Below are positions 1-9,902 of a stretch of 64,000 bases of DNA, piece after piece (the stretch's first letter is position 1; every line of letters starts with the position of its first letter). Source of the stretch: Bog-756 sp963841885 (GTDB taxonomy: Bacteria; Actinomycetota; Acidimicrobiia; Acidimicrobiales; RAAP-2); contig CAWJEK010000023.1 of assembly GCA_963841885.1 (NCBI GenBank), positions 22,864-86,863 of the forward strand, read 5' to 3'. Below the pieces are notes generated by a model. That model was given only the letters and a program-made list of their open reading frames with translations. It was not told where the DNA came from and did not search any database. Made by a program: the position numbers and the translations under genes.

Positions 1-3000
1 GTGCCGCTCCCGCTCACCAGGGTGGCCACACACAGCGTCTTGGCCGTCGACGGGGTGGTGATGGCCACCGTGCCGGTCGGGGTGTCGGTGTCGGCGGGGG
101 TGGAGGGGGCGGCCGCGGTGGTGACGGTGAACTTGAGCGTCTGGCCGGAGACCGGGGCGGTGGAGCCGGTCGAGGTGGTGACGGCCACCGAGGTGACGGA
201 CGCGGCCTGGCCGACGGTGAGCGACAGCGAGCCGATGGAGGCGGCGTACCAGGGGTCGCCGGGGTAGGTGGCCTGGAGGACGTCGGACCCGCCCGGGAGA
301 CCGTCGGGCAGGGTGCAGCTGGCCACCGGAGGGTTGCTGGTGTTGAGGACGGCCGGGCTCTGGCAGGTGACCGGGGTGCCGTTGACGGAGAAGGTCAGGG
401 TGCCGGTCGGCAGCTGGGCGGCGCCCGAGGACGGGGTGACGGGGGCGGTGAGGGTGACGGGCTGTCCGGTGACCGGGGCGGCCGGCGACGAGACGACCTG
501 GGTGTTGGTGGCGAAGTAGACGACCTGCCAGGTGTAGGACGTGGCCCCGAGGTCCGAGTTGTAGCCGGCCTGGCCCGAGGAGTCGAGGTAGGCCACCGTG
601 AACTTGTCGCTGCCCTTGAGCATGGGGAAGGCGGCGCAGGTGACGGTGGCGGTCGGCGAGCCGGTCACCGGCATGTCGGTGCAGTCGGGGGTGACCTCGC
701 CGTTGGGGGCGGTCGGGAAGTCGGTGGGGTTGATGGCCACACCGTTCATGTAGAAGGTCACGCCGCCGTCGCCGTTGGCGGTGAAGGGGGTGGTGCCGGT
801 AAGCGAGGACAGGGTCGCCTGGAGGGTGACGGGGGTGTAGACGGAGTAGACGACGTTGTTGGCCGGGTAGGTGTTGGCGTTGGACGGCAGCGGGTTGGTG
901 AGGGTGATGGTGGTGTCGTCGGCCACCACGATCTGGTCCCAGGTGACCGGGCTCGGCGCGGTGGCCGCGGTGTAGTTGAGGTCGCCGGAGTAGGTGGCGG
1001 TGATGAGGTGGTCGCCGGGCAGCAGGTCGGTCGTCTGGGTGCACGAGGCCGTCGAGGTCCCGGTGTCGACGATGTGGCCGGTCGCCGGGTTGGTGGGCTG
1101 GACCAGGGGGACGGTGCACAGGGGGGTGGTGACGCCGAGGTAGGTGTCGGTGTAGGTCACCGTGCCGGTCGGGTTGACCAGGCCGCCGTTGGGGTCGGAG
1201 AAGGTGGTGACGTAGCTGACGGGAGCGTTCTCCACCGACGCGTTGCCGTGGGTGGGGTGGGCGGTGGTGGAGGACGCGATGGTGACGGTGGGGGTGGCCG
1301 GGGCGTAGGCCGGGGCGGTGGTGGTCCCGGCGCTCCCGGTGTACTGGGTGTCCGCGTTGTAGGTGGCGGTGACCGGGTCCGCCGAGCCGACGGTGAAGTT
1401 GGCGCTCGAGAAGGTGCACGACGCGCCGCCGACGCCGGCCGAGACCGCGGTGACCGGGACGGTGCACAGATTCCCGGACGAGTCCGAGAAGGTCACGGTG
1501 CCGGTGGGGGTGAGCTGGTTGCCGAGGCCGATGCCCCCGGCGGTGACGGTGGCGGTGAAGGGGGTGGGCTGGCCGGTCACGTACGAGCCCGACGCCGGTC
1601 CGGCCACCGTGGTCGTGGTGGTGTTCTGGCCCACCTGCTGGTTGAAGGGGGCTCCGATGTTGTCCGAGGTGATGTAGTTGCTGCCGCCGGAGTACACCGC
1701 GGTGATGAGGTGGGAGCCGACCAGCATGGCCAGGCTGGCTTCGGCGCAGGTGGCCGTGGAGCTGCCCAATCCGGCGGTGACCGGCGCGGCCGTGCAGCCG
1801 GTGATGGGGGCGCCGTTGTCGTAGAAGGTGACGGTGCCGCCCGGCTCGATCTCGGTCGACTGGGAGGGCACGACGGTGGCGGTGTAGCTGGCCGGGATCC
1901 CGGCCCGGGACGGGTCGGCGGTGCCGGCTGCTGTCGGCCACGGTGGTCGAGGTGGCGCCCATGGACACGACCTGGGTGATGGTCGAGCTGGTCGAGGTGC
2001 CGTTGTAGTTGGCGTCCCCGGAGTAGACGGCGTAGATGTGCTGGCTGCCGACCGGCATCAGCGATCCGTCCTCGGTGCACTGGAAGGTGGCGGCCGCGCC
2101 CGACGAGGAGTGGACGGGGACGGCGCTGCAGCCGGGCAGCACGCCACTGTCGTTGTAGAAGGCCACGGTGCCGGACGGCGTGAACAGCGAGTCGCCGTTG
2201 ACCGAGGCGGTGTAGGTCACCGAGTCACCCACGTAGGACGGTGACCCGGGACTGGAGACCGCCGTGGTGGTCGAGCCGGTCGGATGGGGGCTGACCTGCT
2301 GGGTGTGGGTGAAGGTGTCGCTGTCGAAGTAGGTGTCCCCGGAGTAGGTGACGGTGATGGTGTGGGTGCCGGCGGTCATGTCGGCGGCGGGCTCGGCGCA
2401 CTCCCAGGTCGAGGTGCCGGGGACCGTCGACTGCGGGGACGTGAGGGTGCACAGCGTCGAGGTGGTGTCGGCCGGGTCGGTGTCGGTGACGGTGACGGTG
2501 CCCGGAGCGGTCGAGCCGGGGATCAGGGTGGAGAGGTTGTCGGCTGACAGGGTGATGGTGTAGTCGACCCCGACGGCGAGGCCGCTCGGGGAGGCCGGGC
2601 TGGCCGTCACGTCGATGGAGATCGGGGCGGTGGTGACGATCTGGGTCAGGGTGGGCGACGTCGAGCCGCCGAAATTGGCGTCCCCGGAGTACGTCGCGGT
2701 GATGTCGTGGTTCGTCGGGAGCTGGCCGGGGGCGGTCTGCTGGGTGGCCGGAGCGGTGCAGGTGGCCGTCGTGCCGTTGAACGCCGCGGCGGCACACAGG
2801 ACGGTCGACCCGTCGGAGAAGCTGACGGTGCCGGTGGCGGGGATGGCGCTGCCCCCGGTGATCGCCACCACCGCGGTGTAGGTGACGGGCAGGCCGGCCG
2901 TGGTGGGATTGGCGGATGACGTCACCGTGGTGGCGGTGGTTCCCTGGATGACCGTCTGGGTGAGGGTGGGCGACGTCGAGGTCGCGTAGTTGGTGGTGGC

Positions 3001-4329
3001 CGTGTAGACGGCGGTGATGAGGTGCGGCCCCAGGGTCATGGAGGCGGCCGGCTCGGTGCAGGTGGCCGTCACGGTGGTGCCCGCGGTGGTGGCCACGTTG
3101 GTGCAGCCGGCGATGGCGGTGCCACCGTCCTTGAAGGTGACCGTGCTGGTCAGGGGGAAGGGCGGGCTGGTGGCCGTGGTGGTGGCCGTGTAGGTGACCG
3201 ACTGGCCGACGGGCGAGTTGTTGAGCGACGTGGTGACCGTGGTGGAGGTCGACGCGGCAGTCACGGTCTGGGTCAGGGACGTGTTCGACGTGGCGAAGTT
3301 GGCGTCCCCGGCGTAGGTGGCGGTGACGCTGTGGGCGCCACCGGTCATGGAGCTGCCGGGCTCGGTGCAGGTGGCGTCGACCACGCCGGGGGTGGCGGTG
3401 GCGGCCGAGGCCACGGTACAGAGCGTGGTGGCGCCGTCCTTGAAGACGATGTTCCCGGTCGGGTTGGTGGTCACGCCGTTGCCGGCGGTGACGGTGGCCG
3501 TGTAGGTGACGGCCGTGCCGAGGGTGGACGGGGAGGCGGGGGCCGATCCGAGGACGGTGGCCGTCGAGTCCAGGACGACGACCTGGCTGAGTGAACCGTT
3601 GGTGCCGGCCGCGAAGTCGGTGTCGCCCGAGTAGGTCGACGAGATGGCGTGGGTGCCGATGGTCATGGAGGCCGCGGGCTCGGTACAGGTGGCGTGGGCC
3701 ACGCCGGCCGAGACGGCACTGAGGGCGGCGGTGGCGCACAGGACGCCGGCACCGTCGCTGAACGAGACGGTGCCCGTCGGAGTGAAGGCGGTCACTCCCC
3801 CGCCGGCGGTGACGGTGGCCGTGTAGGTGACGGCGACGCCATAGGGCGACGGGGAGGCCGGGGACGAAGTGACCGCCGTGGTCGGCGTGTTCTTGGTGAC
3901 GGTCTGGGTCAGGGTGGCCGAGGCGGAGGTGGTGTAGGTCGCATCCCCGCTGTAGCTGGCCACGATGGGGTGACTGCCGGCCGACATGGTCGCCGCGGCG
4001 GGGGTGCACTGGGCGCTGGCGTCAGGAGACGTGCCGGCCACCAGGGCCACCGCGATGCAGCCGGCGATGGCGGTGCCGTTGTCGGTGAAGGAGACGGACC
4101 CCGTGGGGGTGGCCCCCGAGCCACTGGTCGGGGCCACGGTGGCGGTGTAGGTGACGGGGGCGGCCAGGGCCGAGGTGGGGCTCGAGGAGGCGAGGGTGGT
4201 GGTGGAGCCCGTGGTGCCGGCCGCACCTGCCGGGGTGGTGATGGCGGCCAGGGAGGTGATCGAACTGATCAACAGGGTCACCGCGAGGGCCGCGGTGCGG
4301 CCTACTCGTCTCGGCTTCGCTGCTCTCAT
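1..4329 (-). CDS. Large secreted Ig-like repeat protein (5' part; one frame break)
   Basis: Reading in from ATG 4329 (ribosome site GAGGAG) gives a signal peptide: basic start MRAAKPRRVGR, a hydrophobic stretch at residues 12-30 and a likely cleavage after AGA near residue 36. What follows is a tandem series of about 100-residue bacterial Ig-like domains with recurring blocks: VTYTATV at the start, TGTVSF in the middle, ATCTEPA and ATYSGD towards the end. Roughly 13 to 14 domains are present and the gene runs off the window at base 1. It is probably a surface or secreted adhesin or stalk protein; no anchor is visible because the C-terminus is missing. The frame breaks near base 1920, after which the same repeat pattern continues in another frame to base 1, so one indel is likely. 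Long antisense reading frames over this stretch are by-products of the high-GC repeats. Confidence 0.85.
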   Translation of the reverse strand, partial: MRAAKPRRVGRTAALAVTLLISSITSLAAITTPAGAAGTTGSTTTLASSSPTSALAAPVTYTATVAPTSGSGATPTGSVSFTDNGTAIAGCIAVALVAGTSPDASAQCTPAAATMSAGSHPIVASYSGDATYTTSASATLTQTVTKNTPTTAVTSSPASPSPYGVAVTYTATVTAGGGVTAFTPTGTVSFSDGAGVLCATAALSAVSAGVAHATCTEPAASMTIGTHAISSTYSGDTDFAAGTNGSLSQVVVLDSTATVLGSAPASPSTLGTAVTYTATVTAGNGVTTNPTGNIVFKDGATTLCTVASAATATPGVVDATCTEPGSSMTGGAHSVTATYAGDANFATSNTSLTQTVTAASTSTTVTTSLNNSPVGQSVTYTATTTATSPPFPLTSTVTFKDGGTAIAGCTNVATTAGTTVTATCTEPAASMTLGPHLITAVYTATTNYATSTSPTLTQTVIQGTTATTVTSSANPTTAGLPVTYTAVVAITGGSAIPATGTVSFSDGSTVLCAAAAFNGTTATCTAPATQQTAPGQLPTNHDITATYSGDANFGGSTSPTLTQIVTTAPISIDVTASPASPSGLAVGVDYTITLSADNLSTLIPGSTAPGTVTVTDTDPADTTSTLCTLTSPQSTVPGTSTWECAEPAADMTAGTHTITVTYSGDTYFDSDTFTHTQQVSPHPTGSTTTAVSSPGSPSYVGDSVTYTASVNGDSLFTPSGTVAFYNDSGVLPGCSAVPVHSSSGAAATFQCTEDGSLMPVGSQHIYAVYSGDANYNGTSTSSTITQVVSMGATSTTVADSSRHRRPVPGRDPGQLHRHRRALPVDRDRAGRHRHLLRQRRPHHRLHGRAGHRRIGQLHGHLRRSQPGHAGRLPPHHRGVLRRQQLHHLGQHRSPLQPAGGPEHHHDHGGRTGVGLVRDRPAHPLHRHRHRRGHRPRQPAHPHRHRDLLGLVRESVHRPGHRGLGRRRRRVVHLLERQLHRRLGGPGHRHLQRGHPVHRERRDHHRPGLRPGHPHRHHRVLHHRPPHPRQRVGGERSRQLRHHLLRPQRRPGQPDRHGDLHRHLPRRHHPPVHRPPGPAHQPGDRPHRRHRDLDGLVHPDDRPAARRPPHHRHLLRRPQLHRGHRAEPGHLGPDRGGRRHHHHPHQPAAVQRQHLPGQQRRLLRLHPRHPPGDPVLAYRHHPLHRQRRRRRDLLHERCGHQPHRLPDRPQRRGHPRLHRHAGDRLADRHRHLRRLPHAQGQRQVHGGLPRLLGPGRLQLGPRGHVLHLAGRLLRHQHPGRLVAGRPGHRTARHPHRPRHPVLGRRPAADRHPDLLRQRHPGHLPEPGRPQHQQPSGGQLHPARRSPGRVRRPPGHLPRRPLVRRLHRLAVAHRRPGRVRHLGGRHHLDRLHRPGLRPDAQVHRHHRGRPLHPRRHRHPDRHGGHHHPVDGQDAVCGHPGERERH

Positions 4330-4716
4330 CGGTGACTCCTCAGCGAGGGTGCACGCCCCGTCGGACGGATCACCTTGCGGGTTTGAACTTCGTGAACCTC
4401 GTGCACTGCGAACGCGGTACCGGATCCGGGTGCCCGTCGGTTCGGTCTTCGGTCATGGCACCGAATCCCGGGTGCGGGTCGGACGATCGGATCCAGCAAA
4501 CGCTGGAATTGCATCTGATGCATCGACAGGAGCAACCACCCACTTGAGCCGGATGTGGGTTCGGTGTCCGATCAGAGCCGTTGATCCTCTGATCGGCCCG
4601 AGGTGGACGTCCTCGCACGGGTCGTGCGTGGACCACCCCACGGGAAGATCGGGCCCGGGGCCCGATCGTGGTCGGGTGGGAGGGTCGACATCAGGCTGTC
4701 GACCGGCTCCGGCGGA
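4330..4716. other. Intergenic region upstream of the Ig-repeat gene
   Basis: This 387-base gap holds the 5' flank of the Ig-repeat gene (minus strand) and the 3' flank of the carboxymuconolactone decarboxylase-like gene. I see no convincing coding sequence and no riboswitch fold I can name. GC is slightly lower in the middle (about 4490-4540). A promoter for the Ig-repeat gene must lie here, but I cannot point to clear -35 and -10 boxes. Confidence 0.5.
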
Positions 4717-5127
4717 CTACGCCGGACCGTCCTCGTCGCCCCACCCGGGCGAGCCGTCGGCGATCCAGGTGCCGATGACCTCCTCGCACGGAACGATCAG
4801 GCCGGACACGTTCGGGTACCCCGCATAGGGGGCGAGCATGACCAGGGTCTCCCGCAGTTCGTCCGGGGTGAGCTCCCCCCGCTTGAGCGCGGCCCGGGCC
4901 TGGATCTTCCACGTGTCGACCTGGCCGCTGGCGGCGATGACCCCCATGAGCAGCAGCCGGCGTGAGCGGATGTCCAGCACGTCACGCCGCCAGACCTGGT
5001 CGAAGAGGGTCGGGACCATGACGTCGTTGAACGCCATGGTGCCCTCGGGCAGGGTGACGACGTCACCCGCGTAGACGTCTCGCAGGATCTCGAGACCACG
5101 TTCGTAGGATGCGGAGTCGTCGGTCAT
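4717..5127 (-). CDS. Carboxymuconolactone decarboxylase family protein
   Basis: A complete 136-residue protein of the CMD/AhpD fold, matching the usual size of small CMD proteins. The core RSRRLLLMGVIAASGQ followed by the helix region ALKRGELTPDELRETLVMLAPYAGYP is typical of the family. There is no CxxC pair, so it resembles the gamma-carboxymuconolactone decarboxylase branch rather than the thiol-dependent AhpD peroxidases. It is the last gene of a minus-strand operon, 38 bases after the hydroxyacid dehydrogenase gene, behind a SnoaL-like gene. That context suggests a ring-fission or lactone intermediate in a catabolic pathway; the substrate is not deducible. Confidence 0.85.
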   Translation of the reverse strand: MTDDSASYERGLEILRDVYAGDVVTLPEGTMAFNDVMVPTLFDQVWRRDVLDIRSRRLLLMGVIAASGQVDTWKIQARAALKRGELTPDELRETLVMLAPYAGYPNVSGLIVPCEEVIGTWIADGSPGWGDEDGPA

Positions 5128-5165
5128 GGCGTTGTCCCTTCGTCGGGGTGCAGGTGCTGCACCGG

Positions 5166-6043
5166 TCAGGCGTCGTCGGCCGTCGTGGTGGCCTCGGGGG
5201 GCAGACGGTACGTGCGGAAGAACTCCGCGTCGGCCAGCGTGCGGGCGGGGAGGTCCACGTCCCGGCGGTCGCCCACCAGCCGCATGAGTTCGAGGTCCTT
5301 CTGGATGATGGCACCGGAGGTCCGGCGCATCGGCAGGATGTTGTGGTCCTCGATGATGCTGTCCGGGAGTTCGTGGAGGCCGAAGAACATCTCGCCCATC
5401 TGGCCGAGCTGCCCGTTGGCCCGCATCGCCTCCTTGAGACCCTCGACAGGTAGGTCGAGTTCCTTCGCCAGGCGGACGGCTTCGGCCACGCCGAGGTGCG
5501 ACACGTAGGTCTGGAGGTTGAGACACAGCTTCAGCAGGTTGGCGTTACCCAGGGGGCCGGCCTGGACGAGGGTCTCCCCGCACGCCGACAACACCGGTTC
5601 CAGCGCGGCGATGTCGTCCAGATCTCCTCCAGTAGAAAGGTGGTCCGGCCTTCGGCCGCCGCGACATGCCCACCGGTGAGGCACGCCTCGACGATCCGGA
5701 CCCCGTGCGGGGCGGCCTCGGCGGCGGCCCACTCGACCGTCTCGGGGAGCACCGTGCTGTGGATGGCCACGACGGCGCCCCCGGCCAGGTTGGCCAGCAG
5801 ACCGTCCGGGCCGTCGAGTACCGCCCGCACATGGGAATCGGCGGGGACGCAGATGCCCACGACGTCCGACGAGTGCCCCACCTCGGCCACCGAGGAGGCG
5901 CCGGTCGCCCCCAGCGCCACGACGGCCTCCAGCGGTGCCGGGTCGAGGTCGAACACGGTCGGCCGGAGCCCGGCCCGCAGCATGCTCTCGACCAGTGGCC
6001 GACCGATCAGGCCGATGCCGATGAATCCGATGCGCGTGCTCAT
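5166..6043 (-). CDS. NAD(P)-dependent beta-hydroxyacid dehydrogenase (3-hydroxyisobutyrate dehydrogenase family), one frame break
   Basis: The N-terminus MSTRIGFIGIGLIGRPL carries the Rossmann GxGxxG fingerprint. EACLTGGHVAAAEG (near residue 120) is the substrate-binding block equivalent to DAPVSGG, and GNANLLKLCLNLQ supplies the catalytic lysine region at about residue 170. The C-terminal all-alpha domain follows. The enzyme should oxidise or reduce a 2-methyl-3-hydroxy-type acid; its exact substrate is unknown. The frame shifts near base 5617, where one missing base would restore LEGDLDDIAALEPV. The ATG overlaps the stop of the upstream SnoaL-like gene (ATGA), so the two are probably translationally coupled. 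Confidence 0.85.
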
Positions 6044-6491
6044 GGCGAGTCCTCCGGGGATTCTTGGCGGCGGGAACCGGGCGTCAGTGACGGGCTGAGC
6101 AACGTGCGGGTCGTGCGGAACGTCCGATGAGCGATCTGCCATCCCTGGGCGCCGCACCGGAGGCGGTCCTGATAGGTCCCTACCGTGTCGATCCAGTCGT
6201 CGGGGTGGCTGGCCAGGACGGTGACCGCATGGACGTAGGCGAGCGACGACGCCCGGTCGCCGTCCACCTCGACGTGGAAGTTCGAGAGGTGGTGCTGGGT
6301 GGGACCCATCCCGGCGTGGGCGTCCTCCATGAAGGCGACGAGATCGCCGGCGCCCCGCCACGATCCGATGGCGCCGTAGTCGCTCGTGGCGTCGTCGGTG
6401 AACAGGTCCGCAGCAGCGGCCAGTCCTTGCCGTCGATGGCCCGGGCGTAGCGGACGAGCACAGCTACGATCTCCTCGCTGTCCGCTCCCAT
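6040..6491 (-). CDS. SnoaL-like / NTF2-fold protein, one frame break
   Basis: The protein starts MGADSEEIVAVLVRYARAID, a standard first helix of the SnoaL/NTF2 fold, and continues with LFTDDATSDYGAIGSWRG, HHLSNFHVEVDGDRASSLAYV and GWQIAHRTFR, which are the strands of that fold. At about 150 residues the length is normal. Members are small cyclases, isomerases, dehydratases or ligand-binding proteins, so no reaction can be assigned. The frame changes near base 6420. It is the first gene of a minus-strand operon and lies divergent from the TetR gene at 6740, with a palindromic operator candidate at 6562-6575 in its promoter region. Confidence 0.8.
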
Positions 6492-6561
6492 TCGCCACTT
6501 CCCCCCGTCGCCGGGCTGCGCCGGTCGACACCGGCCGGCGGCGGCCACCTTGCCAGATGGG

Positions 6562-6575
6562 TTTACACGTGTCAA
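6562..6575. promoter_or_regulatory. Palindromic TetR-type operator, copy 1
   Basis: TTTACACGTGTCAA fits the palindrome TTnACACGTGTnAA, with the 8-base core ACACGTGT exact. It lies between the minus-strand SnoaL operon and the plus-strand TetR gene. A TTGCCA hexamer (6550-6555) precedes it on the plus strand and an AACCTCA tail follows. The same arrangement recurs upstream of the GH3 gene at 7349-7362. I infer that the TetR protein encoded at 6740 binds both. Confidence 0.7.
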
Positions 6576-6739
6576 CCTCAAGGGGATGGGACGAAGCTCG
6601 GCGGGTCACGACCGCACACGCGGATGACCGGAGGGATAACGGATGTCCGACCCGATGACCCCTTCGCCCGGCAGGCAGCAGGTTCGCCCATGACCAACAC
6701 CGAGATCTGTCCGATCGCGCCACCAGCCCCCGCCAATGG

Positions 6740-7279
6740 TTGTCCGAGCGACAGTCGGCGACGGTGGCGACACTGCTGGAGGCCGGCCTCGCGGAGGTCC
6801 GGGACGTCGGGTTCGACAAGATGACGATCCGATCCGTCGCGCAGCGGGCGGGCATGACCCACACGACCGTCTACGGCTACTTCACCTCTAAGGCCCACCT
6901 GATCTCCGAGCTGTACTGGCGCCGGACCCAGGCCATGTCGGAGCCCGTGACATCCGCCGACGGGTCGTTCGTCGGGCGGGTCCGCGCCGCGTTCGAGGAA
7001 CCGGCCGCCATGCTCGCCGCCGACCCCGCGCTCTCACGCGCCGTCTTCGTGGCGATCATCTCCGACGAGCCCGATGTGCGTCGGCTGCGCGGGGCGGTCG
7101 CCGCCGAACTCATCAGCCGGCTGCGGATCGCTCTCGGGCCCTTCGACGAGCCGGAACTGGTCGGCACCCTCCTGATGGGGTACAGCGGGGCGATGATGCT
7201 GGTGGGAACCGGCACGCGGGACTTCCTCGAAGTGATCCCCCGCATGGAGACGCTGGCGCGACTCATCGATCCTTCCTGA
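6740..7279 (+). CDS. TetR/AcrR family transcriptional regulator
   Basis: The N-terminal HTH reads ATVATLLEAGLAEV, then MTIRSVAQRAGMTHTTVYGYF with SKAHLISELYW closing the domain, a textbook TetR DNA-binding region. About 120 further residues form the ligand-binding helical domain. TTG at 6740 is the start in the open frame. An ATG at 6690 encodes a plausible longer N-terminus only if a base has been lost between them, so the start is uncertain. The gene sits between two operons that share a palindrome (6562-6575 and 7349-7362). It probably represses itself, the SnoaL-dehydrogenase-CMD operon and the GH3 gene. Confidence 0.85.
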   Translation: MSERQSATVATLLEAGLAEVRDVGFDKMTIRSVAQRAGMTHTTVYGYFTSKAHLISELYWRRTQAMSEPVTSADGSFVGRVRAAFEEPAAMLAADPALSRAVFVAIISDEPDVRRLRGAVAAELISRLRIALGPFDEPELVGTLLMGYSGAMMLVGTGTRDFLEVIPRMETLARLIDPS

Positions 7280-7348
7280 ACGTGCATGGCTTCGGCCGGG
7301 CACGAGCGGACGGCAGGGAACCCGCTCGGGCCACCCTTGCCAATGGCA

Positions 7349-7362
7349 TGTACACGTGTGAA
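7349..7362. promoter_or_regulatory. Palindromic TetR-type operator, copy 2 (GH3 promoter)
   Basis: TGTACACGTGTGAA has the same ACACGTGT core as the copy at 6562-6575 and the same flanks: TTGCCA about seven bases before it and AACCTCA after it. If TTGCCA (7337-7342) is the -35 box, the palindrome fills the spacer, which is a usual position for a repressor site. It lies 65 bases before the ATG of the GH3 gene. Confidence 0.7.
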
Positions 7363-7427
7363 CCTCACGGGAACCGCCCCAGCCCCCGGCTGGTCGCCTC
7401 CTGCATCCGACGAACCGGAGAACCCCC

Positions 7428-9902
7428 ATGTCCCACGACCCGTCCGAACTGGTGGCCCGGCTCGACCTCGATGAGAAGGCCCGACTCCTCGCCGGTGCCG
7501 ACCTGTTCTCGACGGCTGCCGTGGAACGCCTCGCCATTCCCACCATCCGGCTCACCGACGGGGCCAATGGCGCCCGCGGAACCGGAGCTCCGGGGTGGGT
7601 CGGAGGGCGAGGAGCCGTCGACGTCCACCTGTGTGCCTTGCGGCGCGGCGTTGGGGGCCACCTGGGACCCGTCACTCGTCGAACGGATCGGTGCCCTCAT
7701 CGGGAGGCAGGCCCGCGTGAAGGCTTGCCGGGTGCTGCTCGCCCCCACCGTCAACCTCCATCGCTCCCCTCTCGGCGGTCGCAATTTCGAGTCCTACTCC
7801 GAGGACCCGTTGCTGGCCGGTCGCATGGGCGCGGCCTACGTCCGGGGGGCCCAGTCCGCCGGCGTGGCGTGCACGGTCAAACACTTCGCCGGCAACGAGT
7901 ACGAGAACGATCGGATGGTCTCGGACTCGATCATCGACGAGCGGGCACTGCGCGAGCTCCACCTCCTGCCGTTCGAGAGCGTCGTCAGAGAAGGTGGCGC
8001 GCTCGGGATCATGACCAGCTACAACCGCCTGAACGGCGGGTACTGCCCGGACAACCGTCAGCTGCTCCAGGACCTGTTGCGGGACGAGTGGGGGTTCGAC
8101 GGCTTCGTCGTGACGGACTGGTACGGCTTCGCCGACACCACGAAGGCGATCACCGCCGGACTCGACCTGGAGATGCCCGGACCCGGCCGTGCCTACGGGC
8201 CGACGCTGGCGACGGCTGTCCGCGACGGTCTGGTCGACGAAGGGCTGGTCGATGCCGCGGTGCTGCGGTTCCTCTCGGTCATGGACAGGATCGGAGCGCT
8301 GGATGACGAGCCGGACCAGGAACCGGGGTCCGAGGACCGACCCGAGGACCGGGTGCTCGCCCGCCAAGCCGCCGTATCGGCGACCGTCTTGTTGAAGAAC
8401 ACCGGCGTCCTTCCCCTGGTTCCGACCGAACTACGGAGGATCGCCGTGATCGGACCGAATGCCGGCCGGGCGGTGATCATGGGCGGTGGTTCCTCGACCG
8501 TTGCGGCCCACTACCTGCGCTCACCGGTCGAAGCCCTGCGCGATCGACTGGGAGAGAACATCGAGATCGACCACGAGCCGGCCGTCGACATCTCGCGGAC
8601 CGGTCCGGAGGTTCCGGCCGGGTGGTTGCACGTGGACGGGACACCCGGAATGACGGTCGAGTACTACCGGATCGACGACCTCGGCGGCGAAGTGGTCCAC
8701 CGGACCACCAGCGAGACCGGTGCCGTCGTCTGGTTCGGCGCCACCCCCCGCCAGGTGGGCCCCACCTTCGCCTGGCGCGCCTTCGCCGACCTCACCGTCG
8801 GGGTCGCCGGTCGGTGGACGATCTCGCTCGTGCAGACCGATCCGGCGCGACTCCTGATCGACGACCGGATCGTGCTCGACGGGTTCATCGACCCACCCGG
8901 GCCCGGTCACGACTTCTTCGGGCTCGCCAAGGAGGAGGCGACCGTCTCCCTGGACCTCTCACCGGATCGGCCCGTCCGGATCGAGATGCAGTCCGAAGTG
9001 CAGGGTCCCGCCGTCGTGACCGGCGCCAAGATCGGCATCCGGCCGGCGCCGGCGGTCGACGGGATCGAGCGGGCGGTGTCGGCCGCGGAACGGGCCGATG
9101 CGGTGGTCCTCGTCGTGGGGACGGACGAGAACTGGGAGACCGAAGGAGCCGACCGGGAGTCGCTCCACCTACCCGGCCGACAGGACGAACTCGTCCGACG
9201 GGTGCTCGATGTCGCTCCGCACGCGGTCGTCGTGCTGAACGCCGGGGCTCCCGTCGCGACGCCGTGGGCCGGCGCCGCCGGCGCCATCGTCCAGTGCTGG
9301 TTCGGTGGGCAGGAGATGTCCGACGGCCTCGTCGACGTCCTCTTCGGGGACGCCGACCCCGGGGGCGGCTCCCGACCACGATGCCGAAGCGCCTGGAGGA
9401 CTCCCCCTCCTGGGGTAATGCGGTCCCGGAGGGCGGACGGATCCGCTACGGCGAAGGCATCCTCGTCGGCTACCGCTGGTACGAATCGCGGGGGATCGAG
9501 CCGTCGTTCCCCTTCGGCCACGGCCTGTCGTACACCAGCTTCGACATCGGCACACCGGAGCTGTCGGCGACGACGATCGAACCGGGAGAGAGCATCCGGG
9601 TCCGGGTTCCGGTCACCAACGTGGGCGATCGCCTGGGCACCGAGGTCGTGCAGGTCTACGTGGCTCCGCTCGACCCGGGAGCGTTCCGGCCACCGAAGGA
9701 GCTCAAAGGGTTCGCCAAAGTGGCCCTCGATCCCGGGGAGTCGACGACCGTCGACATCGAGCTCGGCGATCGGGCGTTCGCCCGCTGGGCCGCACCCGAT
9801 CCGGCGCTGCGGGGACTGGCGGACCAGCTGGCGCGGGATGCGATTCTGGACGCGGCAGCCCGAACGTGTCGACGAACGCGGCTGGATCATGGATCAGGGT
9901 GA
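7428..9902 (+). CDS. GH3 family beta-glucosidase with PA14 insertion, two frame breaks
   Basis: Glycoside hydrolase family 3, expected to release glucose (or another sugar) from beta-glycosides. The catalytic (alpha/beta)8 domain includes KHFAGNEYENDR and GFDGFVVTDWYG, where the Asp of TDW is the nucleophile. The second alpha/beta domain follows (VLLKNTGVLPL, GPNAG). A PA14-like insert (TVEYYRIDDLGGE to LLIDDRIVLDG) sits inside it, as in KAM_BglI-type enzymes, and a C-terminal fibronectin-III-like domain (GTEVVQVYVAP, KELKGFAKV) ends the protein. About 825 residues is normal for this architecture. No signal peptide is visible, so it is probably cytoplasmic. Frame breaks near 7595 and 9365 each leave the family sequence continuing in another frame. 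Controlled by the operator at 7349-7362, I infer. Confidence 0.9.

Noticed and set aside
1008..1979. 323-codon plus-strand Gly/Arg-rich open frame
   Set aside because: Antisense by-product of the repeat gene; no ribosome site, composition unlike real proteins of the window.
2225..4009. 594-codon minus-strand open frame rich in His, Arg and Gly
   Set aside because: It is the wrong frame of the Ig-like repeat gene; the true frame gives a signal peptide and regular Ig-like domains over the same bases.
1..4329. Regular spaced repeats that could suggest a CRISPR-like or satellite array
   Set aside because: The period is about 300 bases, sequence varies at codon third positions and the frame encodes Ig-like domains; it is a coding repeat.
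4330..4716. Possible riboswitch in the leader of the Ig-repeat gene
   Set aside because: Cell-wall genes in actinobacteria sometimes have a c-di-AMP riboswitch, but I could not fit its conserved core to this stretch.
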